Made by a program: the position numbers and the translations under genes. A DNA stretch of 64,000 bases, from the NCBI RefSeq assembly GCF_003478335.1, contig NZ_QUFB01000003.1:1-64000 (forward strand), given 5' to 3'. Below the pieces are notes generated by a model, which made no database searches, was not told the origin of the DNA, and saw only the letters and a program-made list of their open reading frames with translations. Source of the stretch: Clostridium sp. AM49-4BH (GTDB taxonomy: Bacteria; Bacillota; Clostridia; Lachnospirales; Lachnospiraceae). Of the stretch, positions 39,000 to 48,500 are shown in pieces. The first letter of the stretch is position 1; each line of letters opens with the position of its first letter.

Positions 39000-41837
39000 C
39001 TATTTTACCTTGATCTTGACGCTCTTCTTTTTGCCACTGCCATCGGTTGCATAAACTGTAATCTTCACAGTACCTTTTTTCTTGGCCTTAACTACACCCT
39101 TTGCAGATACTGCAGCTATTTTCTTATTGGAAGATTTCCAGCAATACTGCGTGGATGCCAGCTTTTTGCCCGGTTTTGCTTTTACCTTTAATTTCAGTTT
39201 TTTGCCTTTCTTAAGGTTACGCTTTCCTGCCTTAACGGTAAGTTTCTTGACGGGCTTTTTCATGACTTGGATACGAACTTTTTTGCTTAATCCATTGGCT
39301 GTCGTAATCGTAATGACTGCCTTGCCTGCTTTTTTGCCTGCTTTTACAGTACCATTTGCCGTTACTTTCACGATGGATGGTCGGCTGCTCTTAAACGTTA
39401 GTTTTTGACTTGCAGCATTTCTCGGAACCCACTGAACAGTAAGTTTCATTTTTTTCTTAGCAGCAAGTTTATAGCGAGAACCTACTGCAATTTTACCTGC
39501 TCCCTTAACTTTAGCATACACAACAAATCCTTTCGCCGTTACACTTGGTTTTCCCAGCTGATGCGATGGCGTCGCACTCGGACCTGCGCTTGGATTCACA
39601 CTTGGTTTTGTGCTTGGTCTCACGCTTGGTTTTGCACTTGGTTTTGCACTTGGCTCTGTGCTTGGACTCACGCTTGGCGTTGCACTCGGTTTTGCACTTG
39701 GCTCTGTGCTTGGGCTCACACTTGGCGTTGCACTCGGTTTTGCACTCGGTTTTGTACTTGGCTCTACCGCCCCATTTACCTTTGCACCGCTAACAGCAAA
39801 GGTAAGTTCCACCGTATTAGTTCCCTGATACGAAGCGTTATTAAAGGAAGCTTTTTTCTGTCTTTCTACCGACACATCCTGAATATGTGTCATGACATCT
39901 GCCCAAATATTAATAAAAGCAAAATCAAACACATTATTTGACAGTCCATCGGATGCTGCCGATTCCAAACTGCTATCATATGTATACGTGTCGTCTTTGA
40001 TCGTGTACTGTTTCCCATTTACTGTTATTGATTTCAGCGTAATAACTGCATAGCTAAGTGCTGAACCTGCCGCTTCGGCCGCCTGTATATCTTTGATATA
40101 TAACGAACCGATATTTTTAAGCTGCGTGTCTGTCGGCTTAACTGATAACGTGAATTCTTCGTCTTTCATTGAAATATCTACACTTTGTTCACTAGCGATC
40201 GTCGTCCAGCCGGATGTATCTAACATATACAGCTTTGTCCGTATATAGGAAGGTTTTGGCACGGTCACTTTGCACGTTGCCTGACATCCGGCCGCAATCG
40301 CTGCCGTAATTGTGCAAGTACCTGCACCCACTGCTGTGACCAAACCATTGGAATTTACTGTGGCTACTTTCTCATCATCGGATGTCCATTTAATAACATC
40401 TTTGCTGTCAGATGGTGTTAAGGTTGCATTAAGTTGTGTTCCCGCATCCCCAACATGAATCGTGATTTCCTGCTGATCCAAAGCTATCCCGGTTGCCGTG
40501 GAAGATGCACGATAGATCTCCATCATTGCATCAATAATGTCTTGATGCGTTACCTGACAAGAATACCGATTTATCAGACAAAAACCATAGTCACCATCGA
40601 ATCCATTATCCCATGCAACAGGCACCAGTTCGTACTGTTTTGCATAATAACATACTTTCTGATAATAATCGGCTCGACATGCCTTATTCCGACTATCATA
40701 GTTTGCTTTGTTGATGGCTCCAAACTCGCCAATGATAACGCCATATCCCTGTGATACGAATTTATCATTCATTTTCTTAAACTGCGAAGCCATATAACTT
40801 TCATCGCCCCAAGTCGGTACTTTGGATTGGTTTGTTGCCTCGCTGCCCCACTGTGTTTTATCGGCTGATTCTGTACCACAAAAATCCCATGGATCGTAGT
40901 AGTGCACAGAAACCATAATTCTTTTTTCGCCGGATGCAATATCAGACGATAAATACTGATCCGTTGGCAGCACAAAACCATAATTGTCTGCCGTATAATT
41001 AATGTTTGTATTCCAACCAGGTATCAACAGCCATCTGCGATCGTTGTTGCCACCGGTTTGACGAACCGTATCCACAAAAATCTGATTATAATCATTGATA
41101 TTGTTATACGCTGTCTTATTTGGAGTACCATAGGTTCCGTCAAATTCTTCGTTCATTGACTCAAAAATCAAATGTTCATCATAATTTTTGAAACGATCAG
41201 CAATTTGCTCCCAACATGCCTTGTACTTAGCTTTGATCTTAGTCTGATCGCTGCTTGCGCAGAGCAGCCAGCTACCGCTTACCGTTGTGTAACCGTCTCC
41301 ATGCATATTAACGATTGCATACATATTGTTCTGTACACAATAGTCTACTACTTCCTGTACATGATCCAGCCATGCAGAATCAATTTTGTATCCATTGTTA
41401 TCATCAATTTTACTCAAATAAGATACCGGAATTCGAATTGATTGAAATCCTGCTGCCTTTGCTGCCAAAACAAATTCTTTGGTTAAAACCGGATTCCCCC
41501 ATGCTGTCTCGTTTGGAGTTCCTCCGCTATTTGCTTCCAGGGAGTTTCCTAAATTATATCCAACACCCATCGCCTCCGTGATCTGTTGTCTGTTTAGATC
41601 TTGGAAGGATTCTGTCCCCGCCGTCTTCTTTGTCGAAACTTTGTTTGTCACGCTGGCGATCTTACCTTTTTCTGTTGCGCTCGCCGCTTTCTTTGTCGAG
41701 GTTCTGTCCGTCACGCTGACGATCTTACCTTTTTCTGTTGTTCCTTCTGCCTTTCCTGTTGCGCTAGACATTGTAAATGATGTTACAACCATCGCCGCAC
41801 TTAGCAAGTACGCCCATATTCTCTTTTGTTTTCGCAT
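39000..41837 (-). CDS. modular GH5 endoglucanase
   Basis: 945 aa. A signal peptide (1-31) and a short duplicated EKGKI-SVT-STKK segment lead to a GH5 catalytic domain (about 78-445). Catalytic residues are visible: acid/base Glu230 in FESMNEEFDG and nucleophile Glu371 in GVIIGEFG. Other family motifs are GVGYNLGNSLEA, IRIPVSY, VSVHYYDPWDF and PVAWDNG. The layout resembles subfamily 4 (beta-1,4-glucanase/xyloglucanase), which is an estimate. Then follow Big_2 (448-527), a beta-sandwich module (530-685), a Pro/Ser linker of repeats (692-758) and a lysine-rich Big_2 pair (about 765-945). There is no dockerin, so docking through the neighbouring cohesins would need another route. Extracellular cellulose or mixed-glucan hydrolysis is expected. 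Confidence 0.9.
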   Translation of the reverse strand: MRKQKRIWAYLLSAAMVVTSFTMSSATGKAEGTTEKGKIVSVTDRTSTKKAASATEKGKIASVTNKVSTKKTAGTESFQDLNRQQITEAMGVGYNLGNSLEANSGGTPNETAWGNPVLTKEFVLAAKAAGFQSIRIPVSYLSKIDDNNGYKIDSAWLDHVQEVVDYCVQNNMYAIVNMHGDGYTTVSGSWLLCASSDQTKIKAKYKACWEQIADRFKNYDEHLIFESMNEEFDGTYGTPNKTAYNNINDYNQIFVDTVRQTGGNNDRRWLLIPGWNTNINYTADNYGFVLPTDQYLSSDIASGEKRIMVSVHYYDPWDFCGTESADKTQWGSEATNQSKVPTWGDESYMASQFKKMNDKFVSQGYGVIIGEFGAINKANYDSRNKACRADYYQKVCYYAKQYELVPVAWDNGFDGDYGFCLINRYSCQVTHQDIIDAMMEIYRASSTATGIALDQQEITIHVGDAGTQLNATLTPSDSKDVIKWTSDDEKVATVNSNGLVTAVGAGTCTITAAIAAGCQATCKVTVPKPSYIRTKLYMLDTSGWTTIASEQSVDISMKDEEFTLSVKPTDTQLKNIGSLYIKDIQAAEAAGSALSYAVITLKSITVNGKQYTIKDDTYTYDSSLESAASDGLSNNVFDFAFINIWADVMTHIQDVSVERQKKASFNNASYQGTNTVELTFAVSGAKVNGAVEPSTKPSAKPSATPSVSPSTEPSAKPSATPSVSPSTEPSAKPSAKPSVRPSTKPSVNPSAGPSATPSHQLGKPSVTAKGFVVYAKVKGAGKIAVGSRYKLAAKKKMKLTVQWVPRNAASQKLTFKSSRPSIVKVTANGTVKAGKKAGKAVITITTANGLSKKVRIQVMKKPVKKLTVKAGKRNLKKGKKLKLKVKAKPGKKLASTQYCWKSSNKKIAAVSAKGVVKAKKKGTVKITVYATDGSGKKKSVKIKVK
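39564..39764 (-). repeat. in-frame tandem repeats encoding the GH5 linker
   Basis: The segment encodes PS-A-K-PS-A-T-PS-V-S-PS-T-E style units, with a 16-residue (48-bp) unit seen at least twice and shorter PSxKPS units around it. A flexible linker between catalytic and basic C-terminal modules, prone to length change by slippage. Confidence 0.7.
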
Positions 41838-42131
41838 GTTTTCACCATACCTTTCTGTTGATTATTAGATTCTTTTCCCACGAACATACGCTCTCCCCCG
41901 TACAACAAATACGATAAATTCTTCATGCACATCACGTTCCTATATACTTCCTTTATTATACTACAAAGCAATCTAAGTGGATATACTTTTCTTATATTTT
42001 TGCCTTTTTTTCTCCTATAAATCATGACGTTAATATATTCTCTTGCAGAGTAAAATTAATATAAAATCCACTTATTATGTTGTATATATAGGCATACGAG
42101 TAGATAAATGGCTGGAATTTTAGTTTTGGGA

Positions 42132-42342
42132 ATTCCAGCTTGTCTTTTTCTTGCTTTGGTTGACTGTTTTGATGATTTTGAGGATTCCAGCTTGCCTTTC
42201 CTGCCCAATTAGTTGACTTTTTTTTCTATTTTCGACATTTCAGCTTGCCTTCCTCACCTATTCCGGTGATTGGATTCTCCATTTCCGACATTCCAGCTTG
42301 CTTTTTCCTCCTACTTCGGTGACTGGATTCTTAATTTTCAAT
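42132..42342. repeat. four tandem degenerate copies of a 52-53 bp unit
   Basis: Units start at 42132, 42184, 42237 and 42290 with ATTCCAGCTTGYCTTTYCT and share a middle TTGRYTG block. A partial fifth start is at 42343. The spacing is uniform but the interior is diverged, unlike a CRISPR array. A single inverted relative lies at 136-178. The rest of 41838-42529 holds no gene I can support. Confidence 0.65.
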
Positions 42343-42529
42343 TTTCCAGTTATTTTGTATCGGCTTTCTCCATGACAGTATTCAATCCCCCTCCAAAAAG
42401 ATATCAAAAAATCTCTCTAGTCCAAATAGATACCAAAAAATCTCTCATCAATCCAAATAAATTTATTGCAGAAAATGACGTTCCTTTGCAACAAATAACA
42501 TTTCCTTGCGTCTATTTAAATGTAACCAG

Positions 42530-43083
42530 CTCAAACTTCGCACATCCAAATCTACTGCCAGGTCACAGATTGCTTATTATGTCACAAAAATAATAGCTAC
42601 TTTGCAGCCAACAAGCTGACTTGTTCTGCCGGCAGTGAACTAAGATAATTGCCGCAGAACGCAGAGTTTTTGAGTGATTTCTTATTTTGTTAAGTCTCTG
42701 ATGAATACATGCCTGAAGGAATGTCTGAGATGTCCCGTTTTAGCAAGGTATCATCCATTTTTGGACGGGACGCTTTCGCTACGATGCGCTACGTCACGTT
42801 ACTTAATGTCTCTGAAATACGAGACATAAGTAACGACGAGCGCAAAGTCCCTTTCAAAAATGATGAATACCTTTCTTACGGGACTTCGAGCTTCCGAAAG
42901 GCATGTAAATCAATCATCAGAGACAACAAAATCTAGAAATCACCTAAAACGTAATTGCGGCAAAGCAATTACTATAGTTCTCTGCCGGCAGAAATCGCTA
43001 TGTTGTGGCTGCAAAATACTTAGTATTCTGACATAATAAGCAATCTGTGACAACATGATAATTTTTGATGTGCGAAGTTTGAG
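42530..43083. mobile_element. palindromic element copy C (554 bp)
   Basis: Same orientation as copy A, about 85-90% similar by eye, centred near 42815. The ends are CTCAAACTTCGCACATCC and GATGTGCGAAGTTTGAG. The flanks TAACCAG and CAACTCA do not match, so the target duplication is absent or decayed. It lies between the 53-bp repeat array and the ECF sigma gene, about 115 bp before its start. Confidence 0.8.
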
Positions 43084-43200
43084 CAACTCATAAAAACCAT
43101 CCATAAACGCAGATTTCTGCGCATCGTACCACGATAGAGAATCTTCCCTATTCATGGTATGATAGATGGGATTTACAACACTGACAAAAAGGAGGGAATC

Positions 43201-43761
43201 ATGGAAGACAACGATATTGTAGCGCTTCTTTGGGAACGGCAGGAGCCTGCACTTGCACACTTACAAGATAAATATAGTACATATCTTATGCAGATCACGC
43301 GACGTATCATCATTGATGAAGAAGATGCTAAGGAATGTGTCAATGATGTTTGGCTCAAAGTATGGAATTCTATTCCACCCGGCAAGCCCAAGCATTTAGC
43401 AGGATATCTGGCAAAAATCGCCCGCAATCTTGCATTGGACAAATACCGTCAGCACAATGCCGCGAAACGAGGAGGGGGGCACTTGGAGGCTAGTCTTGAA
43501 GAATTGGAAGAATGTATTTCCGGTTCTAACGAAATTGAGGAAAAGATTAACATAGAGCATCTAAAAACCGTGATCCAACAGTTTTTGGAACGCTCACCGA
43601 AAAAGAAACGAATCATTTTTTTACAGCGTTACTTTTATATGTTAGATACTGCCGAAATCGCATATATGATGCAAATGAAAGAAACCAGTATACGCTCTAT
43701 CCTTTCACGCATGCGAAAGGAATTAAAAAGCGTTTTAGAAGAAGGAGGGATCTGGGTATGA
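43201..43761 (+). CDS. ECF-type RNA polymerase sigma factor
   Basis: 186 aa from the ATG at 43201, which follows GGAGGG; the 14 upstream codons are discarded. Region 2 is clear (LLWERQEPALAHLQDKYSTYLMQITRRII... AKECVNDVWLKVWNSIP, LAKIARNLALDKYRQ), as is region 4 (LERSPKKKRIIFLQRYFYMLDTAEIAYMMQMKETSIRSILSRMRKEL). Its stop overlaps the start of the next gene (ATGA), the usual sigma/anti-sigma arrangement. The target regulon is not visible. The nearby GH5, cohesin and CotH genes are candidates by position only. Confidence 0.9.
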   Translation: MEDNDIVALLWERQEPALAHLQDKYSTYLMQITRRIIIDEEDAKECVNDVWLKVWNSIPPGKPKHLAGYLAKIARNLALDKYRQHNAAKRGGGHLEASLEELEECISGSNEIEEKINIEHLKTVIQQFLERSPKKKRIIFLQRYFYMLDTAEIAYMMQMKETSIRSILSRMRKELKSVLEEGGIWV

Positions 43762-45245
43762 TGAGAGAGCAAGACCATAATCGCAAATCAGAACTGTTAT
43801 TGCAGGCAATTGGCGAGCTGCCGGATGAGATGATCGCACAGGCAGCACCACAAAACTTACCACTTACAAAGCATCGAGGCGCAAAATTGTTGCGTCCACA
43901 AATGTTTCCCGCTGCTGCAATGGTAGGTATTGGTATCGGTCTATGCCTGTTAGCACATCATTATACGTCTCCAAATAATGGTGATCCAAACGCAACAAAT
44001 TCATCAGATTATGCATTTACCAACACATCTCCAAATCCAGACAATAGTAATGCTTCCGGGGCAGATACAAACGAGATGGAGGACAATTCGAACTCCATAG
44101 CAAATCTAGCCTCCTCTCTAGGTCTGCAGGTGATCGCCTACGCAAAAGAAAACGAAGGCAGCAAGGAATACGGTTGCTATAGCAGCCCTACAAAAGCGCC
44201 ATCGGACGAAACTGATGATGAGGGTACAGCTAAGAAATCCCGTTCAAAAGGCGACACAGAAACTCCTACAGAAAACTCTTGTTCGAAAAGCAATGCTGAA
44301 ATACAGCCTGGGAACTCTGACGCAGAAGATGCGCAGCAATCACAGTCGGAACCTTTAGAGGATTACAAGAAAGTCACCTTGAAAGCGGAAAATCCATGCC
44401 TTCTTGGTGAATATTCTCCTTACATGAGTTCCGTTCCGGCTATGCCATTTTCATTTGAATTGTCTTCTTCTGCCGAAAACATCCGCATTGAAGTTGCAGC
44501 CGATTCACATGGCAGCATACAGCTTTGGGGCAAGAATTCATCCGAAGGCAGCCTGACCATGACAAGAGAAGCGAAAAAACTTTCCTGCAAACCCGGTGAC
44601 ATTATTTACTGGGCACCGAAGTCTTTCAAACCCGGCAAAAGCCGTTTAACCGTGCGCTTATACAAAGGCAACGAGCTGCTCGGAACACAGGCTATACAGA
44701 TCACTTGCGACAAGAATTATAAATACCGTGCAAAATTACTGTCCACGGATACAGCCTTTGCCACACCAAAAATGGATGCCAAATGGTATTCAACCAACGA
44801 AGCTGCCATTCAAAAACGACTTGCATCGTACCCGGCATCATACTCATCGGCGAACGCTGCTGCCAAAAAACAGGTTCTTATGATTCCAACCATAAACAGT
44901 TCTGCCAAGCAAGCACAAACTGCGACTGCGATATTGAACGAATTTGTTTCACGTTTTCAAAAATGTAAAAAAAAGCAGCTTTCCTATAAGCAGGCATTAG
45001 TGATCGTGCAGTTTACGGTAGAAGGTGATGCGATTTATGATTATATTCTAAATAAGGATGGCGTCCTGTATATCTACGAAGATACGAGCCGCGATGCATA
45101 TGCCGGCGGTAATACCAGTCGCTTCATACGCACAACTACTGTACGCAAAACAGTACAGAACAAGGAGGACAACCAGCTTATTACTTATGAATTTGGTCCC
45201 GCCGATAACAATTGCAGCATCACTCTGAATAGCAGCAAACAATAA
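43758..45245 (+). CDS. membrane anti-sigma-like protein with large extracytoplasmic sensor
   Basis: 495 aa. A short cytoplasmic N-terminus (1-50: KSELLLQAIGELPDEMIAQA, typical of Lachnospiraceae anti-sigma proteins) is followed by one membrane helix (about 52-68). A Ser/Asn/Glu-rich linker (75-190) precedes a beta-rich outer domain (about 200-325: FELSSSAENIRIEVAADSHGSIQLWGK... PGKSRLTVRLYKGNELLGTQAIQITC) and a C-terminal DUF4825-like domain (FVSRFQKCKKKQLSYKQALVIVQFTVEGDAIYDYILN). Translation is coupled to the sigma gene by a 4-bp overlap. The outer domain presumably senses an extracellular condition; whether it binds glycans, as RsgI proteins of cellulolytic clostridia do, is speculation. 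Confidence 0.78.
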   Translation: MMREQDHNRKSELLLQAIGELPDEMIAQAAPQNLPLTKHRGAKLLRPQMFPAAAMVGIGIGLCLLAHHYTSPNNGDPNATNSSDYAFTNTSPNPDNSNASGADTNEMEDNSNSIANLASSLGLQVIAYAKENEGSKEYGCYSSPTKAPSDETDDEGTAKKSRSKGDTETPTENSCSKSNAEIQPGNSDAEDAQQSQSEPLEDYKKVTLKAENPCLLGEYSPYMSSVPAMPFSFELSSSAENIRIEVAADSHGSIQLWGKNSSEGSLTMTREAKKLSCKPGDIIYWAPKSFKPGKSRLTVRLYKGNELLGTQAIQITCDKNYKYRAKLLSTDTAFATPKMDAKWYSTNEAAIQKRLASYPASYSSANAAAKKQVLMIPTINSSAKQAQTATAILNEFVSRFQKCKKKQLSYKQALVIVQFTVEGDAIYDYILNKDGVLYIYEDTSRDAYAGGNTSRFIRTTTVRKTVQNKEDNQLITYEFGPADNNCSITLNSSKQ

Positions 45246-45348
45246 ATACAAAATACAACATAGGCAGAAAAGGCACCTGTACCTCACTATGCAGCAACAT
45301 AAGCAGAAAGGACGTCTACAATACACCGCAAATATAGCGTCAGAAAAG

Positions 45349-45405
45349 AAAAGCACCCTCTGAGCGGACGTAAATCCAACGATCCGTCCCCAGAGGGTGC
45401 TTTTT
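45349..45405. terminator. terminator after the sigma/anti-sigma pair
   Basis: AAAAGCACCCTCTG pairs with CAGAGGGTGCTTTT with an inner GCGGAC/GTCC-like stem, followed by TTTTTATC on the plus strand. The 3' end lies against hairpin repeat copy 2. Confidence 0.8.
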
Positions 45406-45408
45406 ATC

Positions 45409-45540
45409 AAACTCGCAAATTCGCTCTTTCAAAGCTTTTCCGTTTGTTTCACAAACTTACTTGCTCGTTAACGAGCCCAGAAAAACAAATGTCTGCTTCG
45501 CAGCCGCTTGTTTTTCTCTGAGGCTCATCATATCACAAAT
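45409..45540 (-). repeat. 132-bp hairpin repeat, copy 2 (contains the same 23-codon frame)
   Basis: Matches 18528-18660. The minus-strand frame 45528-45457 encodes the identical 23-residue peptide. The copies differ inside the frame only at third positions (TCG/TCA Ser, AAG/AAA Lys). The repeat ends 3 bp from the stop of the CotH gene, the same side and strand relation as copy 1 to its surface-protein gene. Confidence 0.75.
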
Positions 45541-45543
45541 TCA

Positions 45544-48500
45544 CTATGCTACCTTCTTACTTTTAAGCCATTTCTTATACGCTTTTTTCTTGCTCTTTGG
45601 CACCTTGATCACAACCTTTTTCGCAATACCAGCAAAGGACTTCTTCGTAACTTTCTTAAGTTTCTTCGAAGTGATCTGTACTTTTTTCAGCTTCTTACAC
45701 TTGCTAAAGGCGTTGGCGCCAATCTTTGTAACATTCTTACCGATAACAACGGTCTGCAGTTTCTTCTTGCCACGCAAAGCTCCTGATGCAACTTCTGTTA
45801 CCTTGTAGGTTTTACCCTTGTATTTGATCGTTGCAGGAACGGTCACTTTCTTGACATCCTTTTTGATACCGGTCATCTTGACAGTATTTGCGGATAATTG
45901 CTTATAACGAACATTTCCCACTTGGATAATTTCTGTCTTCTCCTGCGGCAATGGAACTACCTTCCCCGGCGTCTTTGTCGGCGCTGGCGTTGGTTTCACG
46001 GCTGTGCCATCCTGAACAACCACGCGGCATACCTTTGCTTTGTCCATTCCATTCATAGTTACCAAAATATAAGCTGTACCTGCTTTTTTCGCATGGATCA
46101 GACCACCGCCGAGAAGCTCAACGATATCATCGTCACTGGATGTCCAGTAAAAGGATGCATAGACTTCGTTTCGATCCGGTTTCAGGTTCAATTTCTTCTC
46201 CTGTCCCACTTTCAGTACAATATCATTTTGATCCAAAGTGAAATCTTTCGCAGTGTATGCTTCCTCATTCTCAAAATATTCTGAAATCGGAATAACATGG
46301 ACAACCAACTTGGCAGAGACACCATTTCCTGCAGAAATGGTAATCGTTGCCGTTCCTGCTTTGACTGCCATCCAATCACGTGAGTCTGACTCTATATAAT
46401 CAGAATCTTCATAATCTGATTCTTGTAACCGCACAACAGTATTGTCTGAACTCGTCAACGTAACATTCGCTGTGTTGGCATTATACGGTGCTACACCATA
46501 GTTAATATGGAAATCATGCCACTCCGGTACATAAATCTCTGACCGCTCCAACGCAATCTTAGTTGGCTTTACTAACTTACTCTCATCTTCCCACTGTGCT
46601 GTTAGAGTGGTATCCTCTGTAAAGATGTCTCCCTTTTGCTGTCTGACACTGAAATCATCTTTATCATAGTACCAACCGGTAAAAATATATCCCTCTTTGG
46701 TTGGTGCGCTCGGAATATCGTTTTCCTTTGTCGATGTTGTGGTGACTTTCTTGTAAACTTCACCATCCACCATGTAAGTCAGTGTAACCGGCTTTGGTGC
46801 AATAGTATCCAGATTATTATCAATCCAATCAACACGATCTGCGATCCAAGTTTTCAAACGCTGAATTTCCTGTGCATAGCTCAACTTTCCTGTTGCGCTG
46901 TTATAGTTATCGTCATACCCGTCGTCACTAAAATCGTTAAATCCCCATTTATTGAAATTGTTATCTGCGGATACCGCAAGTTCCTGTGCATACCGGTCCA
47001 AAATTCCACCGTCAGCAATGGCATCCTCCAATGCTCCTGCTAGCGTTACCCAATACTCTTTTACCTGCTGTGCAAACTCCGGATCTTCCATCAAGCGGTT
47101 AAACCATGTTCTCTGAGTAACAAATCCGCTATAGGAATCTTCCTCTTCGCTATAGTCATTGGAAGACCAGGCTACATAATCAAAGTCCCACAACGGTCCC
47201 CAATATAGCTTACCCTTGGCATCCGCTGTGTCCTGTTTTTTGTACAGATAGGTGCTCGTGGAAATAAATGCATCTCCATTCATAGAGACCTCCTGCATCC
47301 AATAATAGGCAATTGCTGACTTCACATCCATTAAGTCTTGATACGATGTTCCATCCTCATTTTTGAAGTCATCTCCATAAATTGCATCCTCTGTCTTCTT
47401 CATGTAATTCTCGATATAAGCCTTTGCCTGTGACTGACACGCTCCCGTTTCCGGAGATTCGATCAAATACGAATTATACGTTGTTTTGATCACGTTGTCT
47501 GTCTCTTCGTTTGGTTCCATGGATAACAGATAACCACCGCTGACATCGGCACCTTTATCTGCCTTTTCAAGATTATTTTCATCCACACGATTCTCATCCA
47601 GACGAATCTGTTCGCACAGCAAATAACTGCCCAAATACTCATGATTCATAATGACGTCAACCGGTACACATTCCGGTGTATATTCCATGCCAAGCTTACG
47701 TCCCAAATAATAGGTCAGGCGATTACGTACCAAACTATTATCATAATAATTTGCTATCAATACCCAATGCTTATTTTTACCCATGCCAAACAGATCCGCT
47801 TTCTTATCCAGCTTGATCTTATATGGTTTCTTTGGGACAGTCCAAGTTGAATTGCCACGGCCGCGTATATATTCCATATCGTAGCTGCCAGCCGTCTTCT
47901 TCGCTGCTGCCTCCGGATCCTTGCCATACTCTGCTGCATAGCCTTCCGGTACATCGATATTCATCTTGCCATAGCATTCCGTATTATGTGAACTATCACC
48001 GTTCATCTCGCTAATGCTTCCCAAAGACTCATCAATATCAAAAGATACGGTCGGAATACTTTCCTGCACGAACTGGATAGAACGCAGCAGCACGCTTGTC
48101 TTTTTGTCTGCTGCCGTTGTCTCATCCTGAAGCTGAACACGTACCGTATGTTTACCGGTCAGTTTCTCATTCTCTGCAAATTCATAGCTGTAAACTTTGG
48201 TCCTTGTCCAATTGTCTGTCTTTGGCTGATTTGGAATTCGCACTCTCACAGTTGGTGTAACAGCATCATCCAAATACACTTCCATATAGGTCTTTGTCGC
48301 TTTCTTAGCCAATGCATCGATCTGGATACGCTGCACCTTGTCTGTGCCAAAATCCAATGTGTTCTTTAATGTAATAGCCGCTCCGGATACCACCTTATTC
48401 TTACCGGTGAGTAACAAGTTATCGGCTGCTGTTTCAGTGTCAAATGTAATCCCCTCTGTTGTACAAGAAAGCCCCCCCTCCTCATACAGTTCTGCAAACT

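Noticed and set aside
39564..39764. CRISPR-like or regulatory direct repeats inside the GH5 gene
   Set aside because: The repeats are in frame and encode a Pro/Ser linker typical of modular secreted enzymes.
39000..41837. Dockerin in the GH5 enzyme
   Set aside because: I looked for the paired DxNxDGxxNxxD loops near the C-terminus and between modules; only Big_2-like and linker sequence is present.
42132..42342. CRISPR array
   Set aside because: The whole unit repeats with scattered differences; there are no identical repeats separated by unique spacers and no cas genes in the window.
45457..45528. Annotating the 23-codon frames in the hairpin repeats as confirmed genes
   Set aside because: There is no ribosome site and the frame coincides with the stem; it is reported as a finding instead of a CDS.
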